DNA of 7,547 nucleotides, from the NCBI GenBank assembly GCA_013821025.1, contig JACDHN010000125.1, positions 1 through 7,547 on the forward strand, in the 5' to 3' direction. The position numbers and the translations under genes are program-made. Shown in pieces: positions 1 through 5,952 of the stretch. Origin of the DNA: Acidimicrobiia bacterium (GTDB lineage Bacteria > Actinomycetota > Acidimicrobiia > Acidimicrobiales > Ilumatobacteraceae). Each line of letters opens with the position of its first letter. Within the stretch, counting starts at the first letter, position 1. The notes beneath the pieces were generated by a model that saw only the letters and a program-made list of their open reading frames with translations, made no database searches and was not told the origin of the DNA.

Positions 1-192
1 CTGCTCTACCTGAGAGTCGTCACGATTCCCATTTTCGTGGCGCTGCTGATCACCACGGTGCTGGTTCCTCCCGTCAGGTGGCTCACCGCCCGGGGCTGGC
101 CGTCCCTCGCCGCCACCTGGGTCGTGATCCTGGCGGCCATCGGCATCATCGCAGGAATCGGAGGCGCAACGGGACGCCGCCTGAGTTCTTGA
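1..192 (+). pseudogene. N-terminal fragment of a probable AI-2E-family permease, 3' truncated
   Basis: The frame is open from the left edge and stops at TGA 190-192, giving 63 visible residues. They contain two hydrophobic segments around a short polar turn: a first helix (VVTIPIFVALLITTVLVPPV), then RWLTARGWPSLAATW, then a second helix (VVILAAIGIIAGIG). This pattern, with a proline-ended first helix and a basic turn followed by GxPxxxA-like spacing, resembles the N-terminal part of AI-2E/PerM-family membrane proteins, which are normally about 350 residues. Resemblance appears to end near base 162; the last dozen residues (GATGRRLSS) are read from the antisense of the adjoining cupin remnant. 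I infer that the gene lost its 3' part. The start lies outside the window, so its intactness upstream is unknown. The family call rests on pattern recall of a short fragment and could be wrong in detail. Confidence 0.55.
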
Positions 193-382
193 AGTTGTGG
201 CGGGTACCGGCCGGCACGAACGCCAACTGATTCACGCCGATGGACGCGTCTCGTCCTCGATCACCGCTTCGCCAACGCCGTCCACGAACACGAGCACCTG
301 ATCGACGTCGTCGTGGGTCTCCTCACCGATCTCGCTCCCTGGCCCGGGCGAGGGCGGCGACGTCGTATTGAAAGTAGGCCAT
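161..382 (-). pseudogene. Decayed cupin-domain protein gene
   Basis: Three pieces in shifting minus-strand frames line up with one cupin family. Piece 1 starts at ATG 382-380 and reads MAYFQYDVAALARA, then hits TGA at 325-323. Piece 2, in another frame, reads PGSEIGEETHDDVDQ, then VLVFVDGVGEAVIEDETRP, and stops at 234-232. Piece 3 reads IGVNQLAFVPAGTRHNFKN, then SGGVPLRL, ending near 161. Intact relatives carry the same elements in this order: GxEIGEExHxDVDQ (metal-binding cupin motif 1), an E-G-x-G-E-A strand, then VPAGTxHNFxNxG (motif 2). About 20 residues appear deleted between pieces 1 and 2, and about one base between 2 and 3, where the proline codon is interrupted. The C-terminal portion is missing altogether and the sequence runs into the permease fragment. 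No usable ribosome binding site precedes the ATG. It lies 45 bp downstream of gcvT on the same strand. Substrate or role cannot be inferred. Confidence 0.72.
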
Positions 383-407
383 GCGTCAGGGATTAGGCGC
401 GGGCACG

Positions 408-429
408 GAGCGAACAGGTTGCTTCGCTC
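408..429 (-). terminator. Inverted repeat at the end of gcvT, possible terminator
   Basis: GAGCGAA at 408-414 and TTCGCTC at 423-429 are perfect reverse complements: a 7-bp stem with an 8-base loop. The hairpin overlaps the gcvT stop codon (430-428). No T-rich tract follows on the minus strand, so it is not a classic Rho-independent terminator. Terminators without a U tract have been proposed in actinobacteria, so the position is suggestive only. Confidence 0.35.
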
Positions 430-1489
430 AGACGAATGGCGTCTCGACGATGCGACCCGACAGCGTGACGCCGCGCACGTCCACGTCGACGACAGTGTTC
501 ATTCCGACCTCGGGTTTGACGAGGGCAAGCGCAATGCCGTGTTCGAGCACGGGGGAATAGTTGCCGCTCGTGACGACACCCACCAGCTGGCCGTCGACGA
601 CGACCTCGCTGCCCGAGCGGGGCGGGCGCCGCCCCTCGGTCGAGATCCCCACCAGGTGGCGCGACACGCCAACGTCTCGCTCGCGCTCCAGCGCCTTTCG
701 GCCCCGGAAGGCGCCCTTGTCCCACCCGACGACCCATTCGAGCCCTGCCTGCAGCGGCGTGATCCCAGGGCCCAGCTCGTTGCCGTACAACGGCAGCGCG
801 GCCTCGAGACGCAGCGTGTCGCGAGCCCCGAGCCCGGCCGGTTTGATGCCGCATGACGTGATCGCCTCCCACAGCGCGGCGGCCGCGTCGGCCGGCACGG
901 CGATCTCCACGCCCGGCTCACCGGTGTAGCCGGTGCCGGCCACCGTGCACCCCACGCCGTGCCACGTGGCCTCGACCACCCGGAACCGCTTCACGTCGGA
1001 GGCTTGCGGGAAGATCGCGCTCAGGCGTGCGATGGCTCGGGGCCCCTGGACGGCGAGCACGGCCCGCATGTGGGTGGTCTCCACACCGCCGATGGCCTGT
1101 CGCACCCGGTCCGTGTTGGAGGCGTTCGGCATCACGTCGAACACGTCGTCGTCACCCCCGGTATGGGGATGCCACCACACGATGATGTCGTCGAGCACCG
1201 ATCCGTCATCGGCGTCGAGCAGGTGCGTGTACTGGGCACGACCCGGGCCCACCTTGTCGAGATCATTCGTCAGCGTCTGCTGCAGCAGCTCGAACGAGTT
1301 GTCGCCCTCGATGCGCACGGTGCCGAGGTGCGACACGTCGAACACGACGGCATCGCGCCGGCATGCCAGGTGCTCGTCGACCGTTCCCGACTCGTACGAC
1401 AGCGGCATCTCCCACCCGCCGAAGGGCACCATCTTGGCGCCCAGGGCGCGATGGACGTCGTCGAGCGATGAGCGTTCAGCGGTCGGCAC
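428..1489 (-). CDS. gcvT: Glycine cleavage system T protein (aminomethyltransferase)
   Basis: This 353-residue protein has the usual length for the T protein, which takes the aminomethyl group from lipoylated H protein, passes the one-carbon unit to tetrahydrofolate and releases ammonia in the cytosol. Visible family signatures are the N-terminal GAKMVPFGGWEMPLSY block (17-32), FDVSHLG (50-56), the block GSVLDDIIVW (96-105) containing the conserved catalytic aspartate (D101), the GYTGEPGVEI block, LGARDTLRLEAALPLYGNEL, and a C-terminal barrel ending SGRIVETPFV. The start is GTG at 1489-1487. An in-frame TGA six codons upstream leaves no room for a longer form, and no Shine-Dalgarno is seen; a TACGCT box sits seven bases upstream, suggesting a leaderless transcript. 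It lies 15 bp downstream of the short MerR gene and probably forms an operon with it. The partner gcvH is about 4.5 kb away on the same strand; gcvP is not in the window. Confidence 0.96.
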   Translation of the reverse strand: MPTAERSSLDDVHRALGAKMVPFGGWEMPLSYESGTVDEHLACRRDAVVFDVSHLGTVRIEGDNSFELLQQTLTNDLDKVGPGRAQYTHLLDADDGSVLDDIIVWWHPHTGGDDDVFDVMPNASNTDRVRQAIGGVETTHMRAVLAVQGPRAIARLSAIFPQASDVKRFRVVEATWHGVGCTVAGTGYTGEPGVEIAVPADAAAALWEAITSCGIKPAGLGARDTLRLEAALPLYGNELGPGITPLQAGLEWVVGWDKGAFRGRKALERERDVGVSRHLVGISTEGRRPPRSGSEVVVDGQLVGVVTSGNYSPVLEHGIALALVKPEVGMNTVVDVDVRGVTLSGRIVETPFV

Positions 1490-1496
1490 GCGCCGA

Positions 1497-1502
1497 AGCG
1501 TA
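1497..1502 (-). promoter_or_regulatory. Candidate -10 box of a leaderless gcvT promoter
   Basis: The minus strand reads TACGCT, then seven bases (TCGGCGC), then the GTG start of gcvT. TANNNT six to eight bases before the start is the usual actinobacterial layout for transcription beginning at the start codon. Seventeen bases upstream is GTCACA (1525-1520), which matches four of six bases of TTGACA, so a -35 element is possible. It would let gcvT be expressed independently of the MerR gene in front of it. Confidence 0.45.
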
Positions 1503-1504
1503 GA

Positions 1505-1951
1505 TCAACCGATGCGCTGTGTGACCGTGGTCTCGCTGCCGTCGAATGGCAGCAGCTGGCCGTCGACGTCGTTCTTGATGACGGCCAGCGGAAGCACGTT
1601 GAGCACGCCCTGACCCCGCCGGAGCACGTCGATCAACTGGTCGCCGTCGCACAGCATGACGTCGCTGCCACTGATGACGAGGTGGGCAGCGGCGATGTCG
1701 GACGTGACGTGCTGGCGCAGGTACGAGAACACGTCGCGTACTGCCGTGAGCTTGATGCCGGCATCGAGCAAGGTCTTGATGACGCGCAGCTCCAACAGAT
1801 CCCGGTACGAGTAGCGGCGTCGGCTGCCCGACCCGGACGCCGCCGTGAGCGACGGCGCGATCAGGTCGGTCCGAGCCCAATAATCGAGCTGCCGGTAGCT
1901 GATCCCGACCACCTTCGCAGCGCGGGTCCCGCTGTAGCCCTGCTCGCCCAT
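1505..1951 (-). CDS. Short MerR-family transcriptional regulator (Rv1830-like)
   Basis: This 148-residue cytosolic DNA-binding protein has an N-terminal winged helix-turn-helix: YSGTRAAKVVGISYRQLDYW (6-25), ARTDLIAPSLTAASGSGSRR (26-45), then RYSYRDLLELRVIKTLLDAG (46-65). The order helix-turn-helix, ...LDYWARTDLI..., R-x-Y-S-Y-x-DLLEL is the MerR signature. The remainder (66-148) holds a helix that could dimerise and a small beta-rich tail (GVLNVLPLAVIKNDVDGQL). It lacks the cysteine pattern of metal-sensing MerR proteins. Similarity in sequence and neighbourhood points to mycobacterial Rv1830, which is described as controlling growth or division genes; the function here is inferred. I chose ATG 1951-1949 because the MerR fold begins right after it and GAAGGGA lies about six bases upstream; the open frame extends further but its translation is not MerR-like. 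Its stop is followed 15 bp later by gcvT. Confidence 0.9.
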   Translation of the reverse strand: MGEQGYSGTRAAKVVGISYRQLDYWARTDLIAPSLTAASGSGSRRRYSYRDLLELRVIKTLLDAGIKLTAVRDVFSYLRQHVTSDIAAAHLVISGSDVMLCDGDQLIDVLRRGQGVLNVLPLAVIKNDVDGQLLPFDGSETTVTQRIG

Positions 1952-2009
1952 CGTCGTCCCTTCGAATCCCAACGTCACAGCGGCGTAGTTACCGACGTGT
2001 GAGCCCGCA

Positions 2010-2038
2010 ACCCTACGACCCACCGGGTCGAGCAGCAA
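2010..2038 (-). promoter_or_regulatory. Candidate promoter for the short MerR gene
   Basis: On the minus strand, TTGCTG (2038-2033) and TAGGGT (2015-2010) are separated by exactly 17 bases. Each matches half of its consensus, including the most conserved TTG and TA...T positions. Transcription would start near 2003 and give a leader of roughly 50 bases, in agreement with the ribosome binding site (GAAGGGA) seen before the ATG at 1951. It points away from the helicase gene. Confidence 0.4.
2016..2030. promoter_or_regulatory. Dyad inside the MerR promoter spacer, possible operator
   Basis: CGACCC (2016-2021) and GGGTCG (2025-2030) form a perfect 6-bp inverted repeat around ACC. It occupies almost all of the 17-bp spacer of the candidate promoter at 2010-2038. 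MerR-family proteins classically bind a dyad between the -35 and -10 boxes. I infer possible autoregulation. The helicase start is about 40 bp away, so both divergent genes might be affected. Confidence 0.4.
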
Positions 2039-2058
2039 GGGATTCCTCGCCCGGGCGG

Positions 2059-2064
2059 TACGGT
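2059..2064 (+). promoter_or_regulatory. Candidate -10 box of a leaderless helicase promoter
   Basis: TACGGT is followed by seven bases (GCCGGGG) and the ATG at 2072-2074. This favours ATG 2072 over the in-frame GTG at 2063, which would overlap the box. No convincing -35 sequence is seen 16-18 bases upstream. Confidence 0.42.
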
Positions 2065-2071
2065 GCCGGGG

Positions 2072-3727
2072 ATGGCCGGCTTCGACGACCTCGATCTCCG
2101 GCCGGAGCTGCTGGCGGCGCTCACCGCACTGGGCTACGAGGAGCCGACGCCGATCCAGCGCGACGCCATCCCACACCTGTTGGCCGGGCGTGACCTGATG
2201 GGACAGGCCGCCACGGGGACCGGGAAGACGGCAGCGTTCGCCCTTCCGATGCTCAACCGGATCGTCGCCGGCACCCGGGTGGGGCCGCCGATGGCTCTCG
2301 TCCTGGTACCGACACGAGAACTGGCCGTGCAGGTGTCCGAGGCGATCTATCGCTACGGGCGGGAGCTACAGGCCAAGGTCGTGCCGATCTACGGTGGTCA
2401 GCCGATCGGCCGCCAGCTCGGGGCTCTGAAAGAGGGCGTGCACGTCGTCGTCGCCACGCCAGGACGTGCCATGGACCACATCAAGCGGCGAACGCTGGTT
2501 CTCGGCTCGGTGCAGTTGGTCGTGCTCGATGAGGCCGACGAGATGCTCGACATGGGGTTCGCCGAGGACATCGAGGCCATCCTGCAGGTCACGCCCGGCG
2601 AGCGCCAGACGGTGCTGTTCTCGGCGACGCTGCCGGCGCGGATCAACAACATCGCTCGCCGTCACCTGCGCGACCCGGTCCGCATCCAGATCGAGCGGGC
2701 CCCGAACGAGCGCGAGACGGCGCCGCTCGTCACCCAGCGTGCCTACACGGTGACTCGGGCCCACAAGCTGGCGGCCCTGGGACGGATCCTCGACGTCGAG
2801 GCGCCGGCGGCGGCCATCGTGTTCTGTCGCACCCGCACGGAGGTCGACCAGCTCACCGAGACGTTGAACGGGCGCGGCTATCGGGCCGAGGCACTTCACG
2901 GCGGGATGACGCAGGAGCAACGAGACCGGGTGATGCACCGGGTGCGGGCTGGGACGGCCGAACTGCTGATCGCCACGGATGTAGCAGCGCGCGGGCTCGA
3001 CCTCGACCTGCTCACTCACGTCATCAACTACGACGTGCCATCGGCGCCCGACGCCTATGTGCACCGCATCGGCCGTGTGGGCCGGGCCGGGCGGGAGGGA
3101 GTGGCCATCACGCTGGCTGAACCGCGAGAACAGCGCCTGTTGGAGAACATCGAGCGGGTGACGTCGCGGCGCATCGCTCGCGAGAAGGTGCCGTCGGTGG
3201 CCGAGTTGCGAGCCAGGCAGATGGACTCCACGTCGGTGGCGTTGCGCGCCGCGCTCGACGGTGATGATCTCCAGCGTTTCTCCCCCACCGTCGACCAGCT
3301 CGCCGACGACTACTCCACCCGCGACTTGGCCCTCGCCGCGCTGAAGCTGTTCCATGACGCCCGGTCAAACCCGACCGACGAGGCCGAGATACCCGAGTTC
3401 GTTCCCCATTCCAATCGGCCAAAGCGCGAGCGGACAGAGACGACCGGGCGTCCCGGCGGCAAGTTCCGCCAGGCTCCCGGCCGCAAGACCCGGCTGTTCA
3501 TCGGGTTGGGGCGCAACGACCGGATCAGCCCCGGCGACATCGTCGGCGCCATCGCCAACGAGGCCAACCTTGCTGGGCGCGACATCGGGCCGACACGGGT
3601 TGCCGAGCGGTTCTCCACCGTCGATGTGCCTGAGGCCTCCGCTGACGCCGTGATCGCCGCCATCGCCCGATCGACCATCAAGGGCAAGAAGGCAGTCATC
3701 CGGCGCGACCGGCACCAGCACCGGTGA
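2072..3727 (+). CDS. deaD: DEAD-box ATP-dependent RNA helicase with DbpA-type RNA-binding domain
   Basis: This 551-residue cytosolic enzyme uses ATP to unwind or remodel RNA, typically in ribosome assembly, mRNA turnover or cold adaptation. All DEAD-box motifs are intact: Q motif (EPTPIQ, ending at residue 29), Walker A ATGTGKT (K52), PTREL (80-84), TPGR (129-132), DEAD (153-156), SAT (184-186), ATDVAARGLDL (301-311) and HRIGRVGRAGR (331-341). A basic, proline-rich linker follows, then a C-terminal DbpA/CsdA-type RNA-binding domain (about 472-545) starting RLFIGLGRNDRISPGDIVGA, which places it with DeaD/CsdA rather than short RhlE types. I prefer ATG 2072 because a TACGGT box lies seven bases before it; GTG 2063 would add three residues. 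It runs opposite to all intact neighbours and sits between the Rv1829-like and Rv1830-like genes, splitting a cluster that is adjacent in mycobacteria. It converges on the DUF151 gene with a 7-bp gap. Confidence 0.95.
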   Translation: MAGFDDLDLRPELLAALTALGYEEPTPIQRDAIPHLLAGRDLMGQAATGTGKTAAFALPMLNRIVAGTRVGPPMALVLVPTRELAVQVSEAIYRYGRELQAKVVPIYGGQPIGRQLGALKEGVHVVVATPGRAMDHIKRRTLVLGSVQLVVLDEADEMLDMGFAEDIEAILQVTPGERQTVLFSATLPARINNIARRHLRDPVRIQIERAPNERETAPLVTQRAYTVTRAHKLAALGRILDVEAPAAAIVFCRTRTEVDQLTETLNGRGYRAEALHGGMTQEQRDRVMHRVRAGTAELLIATDVAARGLDLDLLTHVINYDVPSAPDAYVHRIGRVGRAGREGVAITLAEPREQRLLENIERVTSRRIAREKVPSVAELRARQMDSTSVALRAALDGDDLQRFSPTVDQLADDYSTRDLALAALKLFHDARSNPTDEAEIPEFVPHSNRPKRERTETTGRPGGKFRQAPGRKTRLFIGLGRNDRISPGDIVGAIANEANLAGRDIGPTRVAERFSTVDVPEASADAVIAAIARSTIKGKKAVIRRDRHQHR

Positions 3728-3734
3728 ACGCTGC

Positions 3735-4256
3735 TCAGGGAGCGAAGTCTTCTGGGCTGACGTTCTCGATGAAGTCGCGGAACTCGTCGATGATCTCTTC
3801 GGCCTCCTCGGTGGGATCGGCCTCGGGCTCTTGGCCGCACTCGTCGATCAGGTCCTCGGCGGCGAAGATGGTGGCGCCGCAACGCACGGCCAGGGCGATG
3901 GCGTCCGACGGCCGGCACGACACGACGTGGTCGGCGTCAACGTCGGCAGGCAGGTTGTCGAGCGGGTCGGTGCCCTCGACGAGGTGCAACTCGGCATAGA
4001 AGGTGTGGTCACGGACCTCGGTGATGACGATGCGCGCCAACCCGACCCCGAACTCGTCGAGCAGCGTCGCCATCAGGTCGTGCGTCAGCGGGCGCGGTGG
4101 TTCGAGTCCCTCGACGGCGGCATGGATGGCGGTGGCCTCGGCGGTGCCGATCAGGATGGGCAGCAGTCGCTGACGGCCGCTCGGCTCGCGCAGCAGCACC
4201 ATGGGGGTGTTGGCGGGCACCTCCACCCGGACCCCCACGAGCTCCAACGGCACCAT
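3735..4256 (-). CDS. Bifunctional nuclease family protein (DUF151, Rv1829-like)
   Basis: This 173-residue protein carries the DUF151/BFN domain, found in proteins reported to have DNase and RNase activity; the substrate here is unknown. Recognisable elements are the N-terminal strand pair (MVPLELVGVRVEVP then PMVLLREPSGRQRLLPILIG, 18-37), EATAIHAAVEG (40-50), RPLTHDLMATLLDEFG (55-70) and the hallmark RPSDAIALAVR (115-125). The C-terminal third is acidic and helical and ends in EFRDFIENVSPEDF, a tail common in actinobacterial members. The ATG at 4256-4254 is immediately followed by GTG, and no Shine-Dalgarno is present; a TACGCT box seven bases upstream suggests a leaderless start. It follows the long MerR gene by 59 bp, as in the mycobacterial order Rv1828-Rv1829, and is the last gene of the long minus-strand operon, converging on the helicase gene. 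Confidence 0.93.
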   Translation of the reverse strand: MVPLELVGVRVEVPANTPMVLLREPSGRQRLLPILIGTAEATAIHAAVEGLEPPRPLTHDLMATLLDEFGVGLARIVITEVRDHTFYAELHLVEGTDPLDNLPADVDADHVVSCRPSDAIALAVRCGATIFAAEDLIDECGQEPEADPTEEAEEIIDEFRDFIENVSPEDFAP

Positions 4257-4263
4257 GCGATCG

Positions 4264-4269
4264 AGCGTA
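4264..4269 (-). promoter_or_regulatory. Candidate -10 box of a leaderless DUF151 promoter
   Basis: The minus strand reads TACGCT, seven bases (CGATCGC), then ATG of the DUF151 gene. There is no Shine-Dalgarno in the gap and no good -35; a GC dyad ends one base upstream of the box. An internal promoter here would give the gene expression independent of the upstream operon. Confidence 0.4.
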
Positions 4270-4270
4270 C

Positions 4271-4290
4271 CGCGCGCTCCGGGGCGCGCG
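4271..4290. repeat. GC-rich 20-bp dyad in the MerR-DUF151 gap
   Basis: CGCGCGC (4271-4277) and GCGCGCG (4284-4290) are perfect reverse complements around TCCGGG; only one central base pair breaks the 20-bp symmetry. It lies 25 bp after the stop of the long MerR gene and immediately upstream of the TACGCT box. It could be a strong RNA hairpin that weakens read-through, or a DNA operator. No T tract follows, so simple termination is uncertain. Confidence 0.5.
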
Positions 4291-4315
4291 AGCTCGGTTG
4301 CGAACCCCGTGCGCC

Positions 4316-5470
4316 TCAGTGCTCGAGGTAGTGGCGCAGCTCGGCGTCGATCAGCGCCTGGCGTAGCGACGTGCCCAACTCGCGTAGTTCGACCAGCCGT
4401 TCGCGGGCAACCTGGCGTCCGTGCGGGTTGCGCTGACGAAGCAGCGGCACCGTGAGCTGTTCGTAGACCGACGTCTCGCGGTCGGCCGATATCTTCCAGC
4501 CGCGCAGATGGCGAACGTCGACGCCTGCCGACAGTAAGCGGGCGCAGATGCGGGCCACAGCCACGGCGTCGTCATCGAACAGCGGCTCACCCATGTTCTC
4601 CCTGGGTGCGATCAGTCCGTAGCTCTGCAGGTCGGCGATGTCGTTGGGTGTGGTGGACACCATGGCCGCCAATTCGGACGCGGTCACGAGATCACCCGTG
4701 CGGTCGGGTGAAGTCTGCGAGACGGGCTCGTCTCGCTGCGTGTCGGGCTGCACGATGTTCACCTCCGGGTCGTCGGGTTCGTCGGTACCACGAGGCTCGT
4801 CCCCGACTGACTCAGCGTCGCCTGATTCGTCGCCATCGCTTGGCCCGGGTTCGTCGGGCCAGGGACCGTCGGGTGGAGTCGTGTCGAGGCCGACCGTGGT
4901 GTCATCGATCGGGCCAGCGGCCCCGACGGCGAACGACGGTGCTCCAGAGATGTCGGGATCGTCGGCACCTGGTTCGTCGGGCGCCGATTCGTCAGGACGA
5001 GGATCGTCAGGATCAGGATCGCCTGCGTCTTCGTCGGGCTCAGCGGTCGGGTCGTCGCCGCTGGCGCCGGGCAGCGGCGGGTCGTCGGGCGGTGCACGCT
5101 CGAAACCCGGGAGCTGATCGGGGCTCGACATGACGTTGTGGACTCCCCCGGCTGTGTCCGGCAGCTCACTGCCCTTCAGGATCTCACCAGAGTCGATGCG
5201 ATCCTTGATGACTCGTAACGGCAGGAAGTTCTCCCGTTGCTCACGAAGGATGAGGCGCAGCAGCTCGACATCGCCTTCGAAGAACTTGCGGTACCCCGAC
5301 GGCGTGCGCTCAGGCTCGATCAGACCCTGGCTCTCCAAGAAGCGGATCTTGGAGATCGTGACGTCGGGGAACTCTTCGAGCAGCAAGCCGAGCACCTCGC
5401 CGATCGACAGGTGCGACGCCGTGGATGTCACGCCGGCCGACGCCGCCGGGTGGCGGCTGGTGTCAGGCAT
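4316..5470 (-). CDS. Long MerR-family regulator with acidic disordered linker (Rv1828-like)
   Basis: This 384-residue cytosolic DNA-binding protein has two folded ends joined by an unusual linker. The N-terminal winged helix (about 20-98) reads LSIGEVLGLLLEEFPDVTIS, KIRFLESQGLIEPERTPSGY, RKFFEGDVELL, then LPLRVIKDRI, the canonical MerR order. The C-terminal part (about 259-384) has a second HTH-like region, LVTASELAAMVSTTPNDIAD, LQSYGLIAPR, FDDDAVAVARI, and a helical tail, as in mycobacterial Rv1828. Between them, about residues 100-258, is a stretch dominated by D, P, E, G and S, with roughly 40 acidic residues in 134 by hand count; Rv1828 is about 247 residues in total, so most of the extra length is here. 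Its ATG (5470-5468) lies inside the end of the FHA gene (8-bp overlap), implying translational coupling. Regulated genes are unknown; control of its own operon is a reasonable guess. It lacks metal-sensor cysteines. Confidence 0.92.
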   Translation of the reverse strand: MPDTSRHPAASAGVTSTASHLSIGEVLGLLLEEFPDVTISKIRFLESQGLIEPERTPSGYRKFFEGDVELLRLILREQRENFLPLRVIKDRIDSGEILKGSELPDTAGGVHNVMSSPDQLPGFERAPPDDPPLPGASGDDPTAEPDEDAGDPDPDDPRPDESAPDEPGADDPDISGAPSFAVGAAGPIDDTTVGLDTTPPDGPWPDEPGPSDGDESGDAESVGDEPRGTDEPDDPEVNIVQPDTQRDEPVSQTSPDRTGDLVTASELAAMVSTTPNDIADLQSYGLIAPRENMGEPLFDDDAVAVARICARLLSAGVDVRHLRGWKISADRETSVYEQLTVPLLRQRNPHGRQVARERLVELRELGTSLRQALIDAELRHYLEH

Positions 5471-5945
5471 CGCTGCGCTCGAAGAAGACGAGTCTGAACT
5501 TCCCGATCTGCAGCTCGTCGCCGTGATGGATGAGGCCGGAGTCGACTCGTTCCTGATTCAGGTACGTGCCGTTCAGCGACCCCGAGTCGCTGACCATGTA
5601 ACCCTCTGGAGAACGCTCGATCTCTGCATGACGTCGAGACACGGTGATGTCGTCGAGGGAGATGTCGCTGTCGGGGTGACGGCCGATCTGGGTGATGTCG
5701 TCGCTGAGCGTGAACCTCGCCCCGGCCTGGGCTCCTGCGCGCACGATCAGCACGGCCGTGTCGGGTTCGATGTCGTCGATCGGGACGACGACGTCGTCAT
5801 CGCCCGATCCGTCCTGCAGCGGATCGACCCTGTTCAGGGTGATCGTGCGGTCGTTGAGCAGGTCGAGCGTCGCGCCGCAGCTCGAACAGAAGTTGCTCTC
5901 GGGCGGGTTGCGGTGACCACACTGATTGCAATGTACGTATGCCAT
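5463..5945 (-). CDS. garA: Zinc-ribbon FHA-domain protein (GarA-like)
   Basis: This 160-residue protein has an N-terminal zinc ribbon (C6-x2-C9 and C20-x2-C23), a short polar segment containing RTITLNRVDPLQD (33-45), an acidic stretch, and a C-terminal forkhead-associated domain (about 63-156). FHA phosphothreonine-binding residues are present: GRHPDSDISLDD (88-99), SRRHAEI (103-109) and SLNGTYLN (123-130), and the domain ends QIGKFRLVFF as in GarA. Mycobacterial GarA binds and regulates 2-oxoglutarate dehydrogenase and glutamate enzymes and is switched off when kinases phosphorylate N-terminal threonines and the tail folds onto its own FHA domain. Here T34 or T36 are candidate sites, but the zinc ribbon is not part of mycobacterial GarA. 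The ATG at 5945 is preferred over an upstream TTG because the zinc ribbon starts right after it; GAGGG lies 11 bases before. It follows gcvH by 7 bp. The gene symbol is by position and domain similarity. Confidence 0.9.
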   Translation of the reverse strand: MAYVHCNQCGHRNPPESNFCSSCGATLDLLNDRTITLNRVDPLQDGSGDDDVVVPIDDIEPDTAVLIVRAGAQAGARFTLSDDITQIGRHPDSDISLDDITVSRRHAEIERSPEGYMVSDSGSLNGTYLNQERVDSGLIHHGDELQIGKFRLVFFERSDA

Positions 5946-5952
5946 GGTCAGC

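Noticed and set aside
368..856. Plus-strand open frame opposite the end of gcvT
   Set aside because: It mirrors GcvT codons and has no motif; gcvT is certain on the minus strand.
1952..2176. N-terminal extension of the short MerR protein to 223 residues
   Set aside because: The extra residues are not MerR-like, overlap the helicase gene, and the ATG at 1951 has a good ribosome binding site.
2366..3355. Minus-strand open frame of 329 residues inside the helicase gene
   Set aside because: It is antisense to intact DEAD-box motifs and its composition is low-complexity basic, with no recognisable fold.
3708..3725. ACCGG...CCGGT inverted repeat at the end of the helicase gene as a terminator
   Set aside because: The stem is only 5 bp, lies within coding sequence, has no T tract and is likely chance in GC-rich DNA.
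3310..3918. Minus-strand open frame spanning the end of the helicase and DUF151 genes
   Set aside because: It overlaps both well-supported genes in other frames, is arginine-rich, and has no family resemblance.
4750..5100. Repeated TCGTCGGG-like units as a possible direct-repeat or CRISPR-like array
   Set aside because: Spacing is irregular and units vary; they encode the D/P/E-rich linker of the long MerR protein, so this is coding low complexity.
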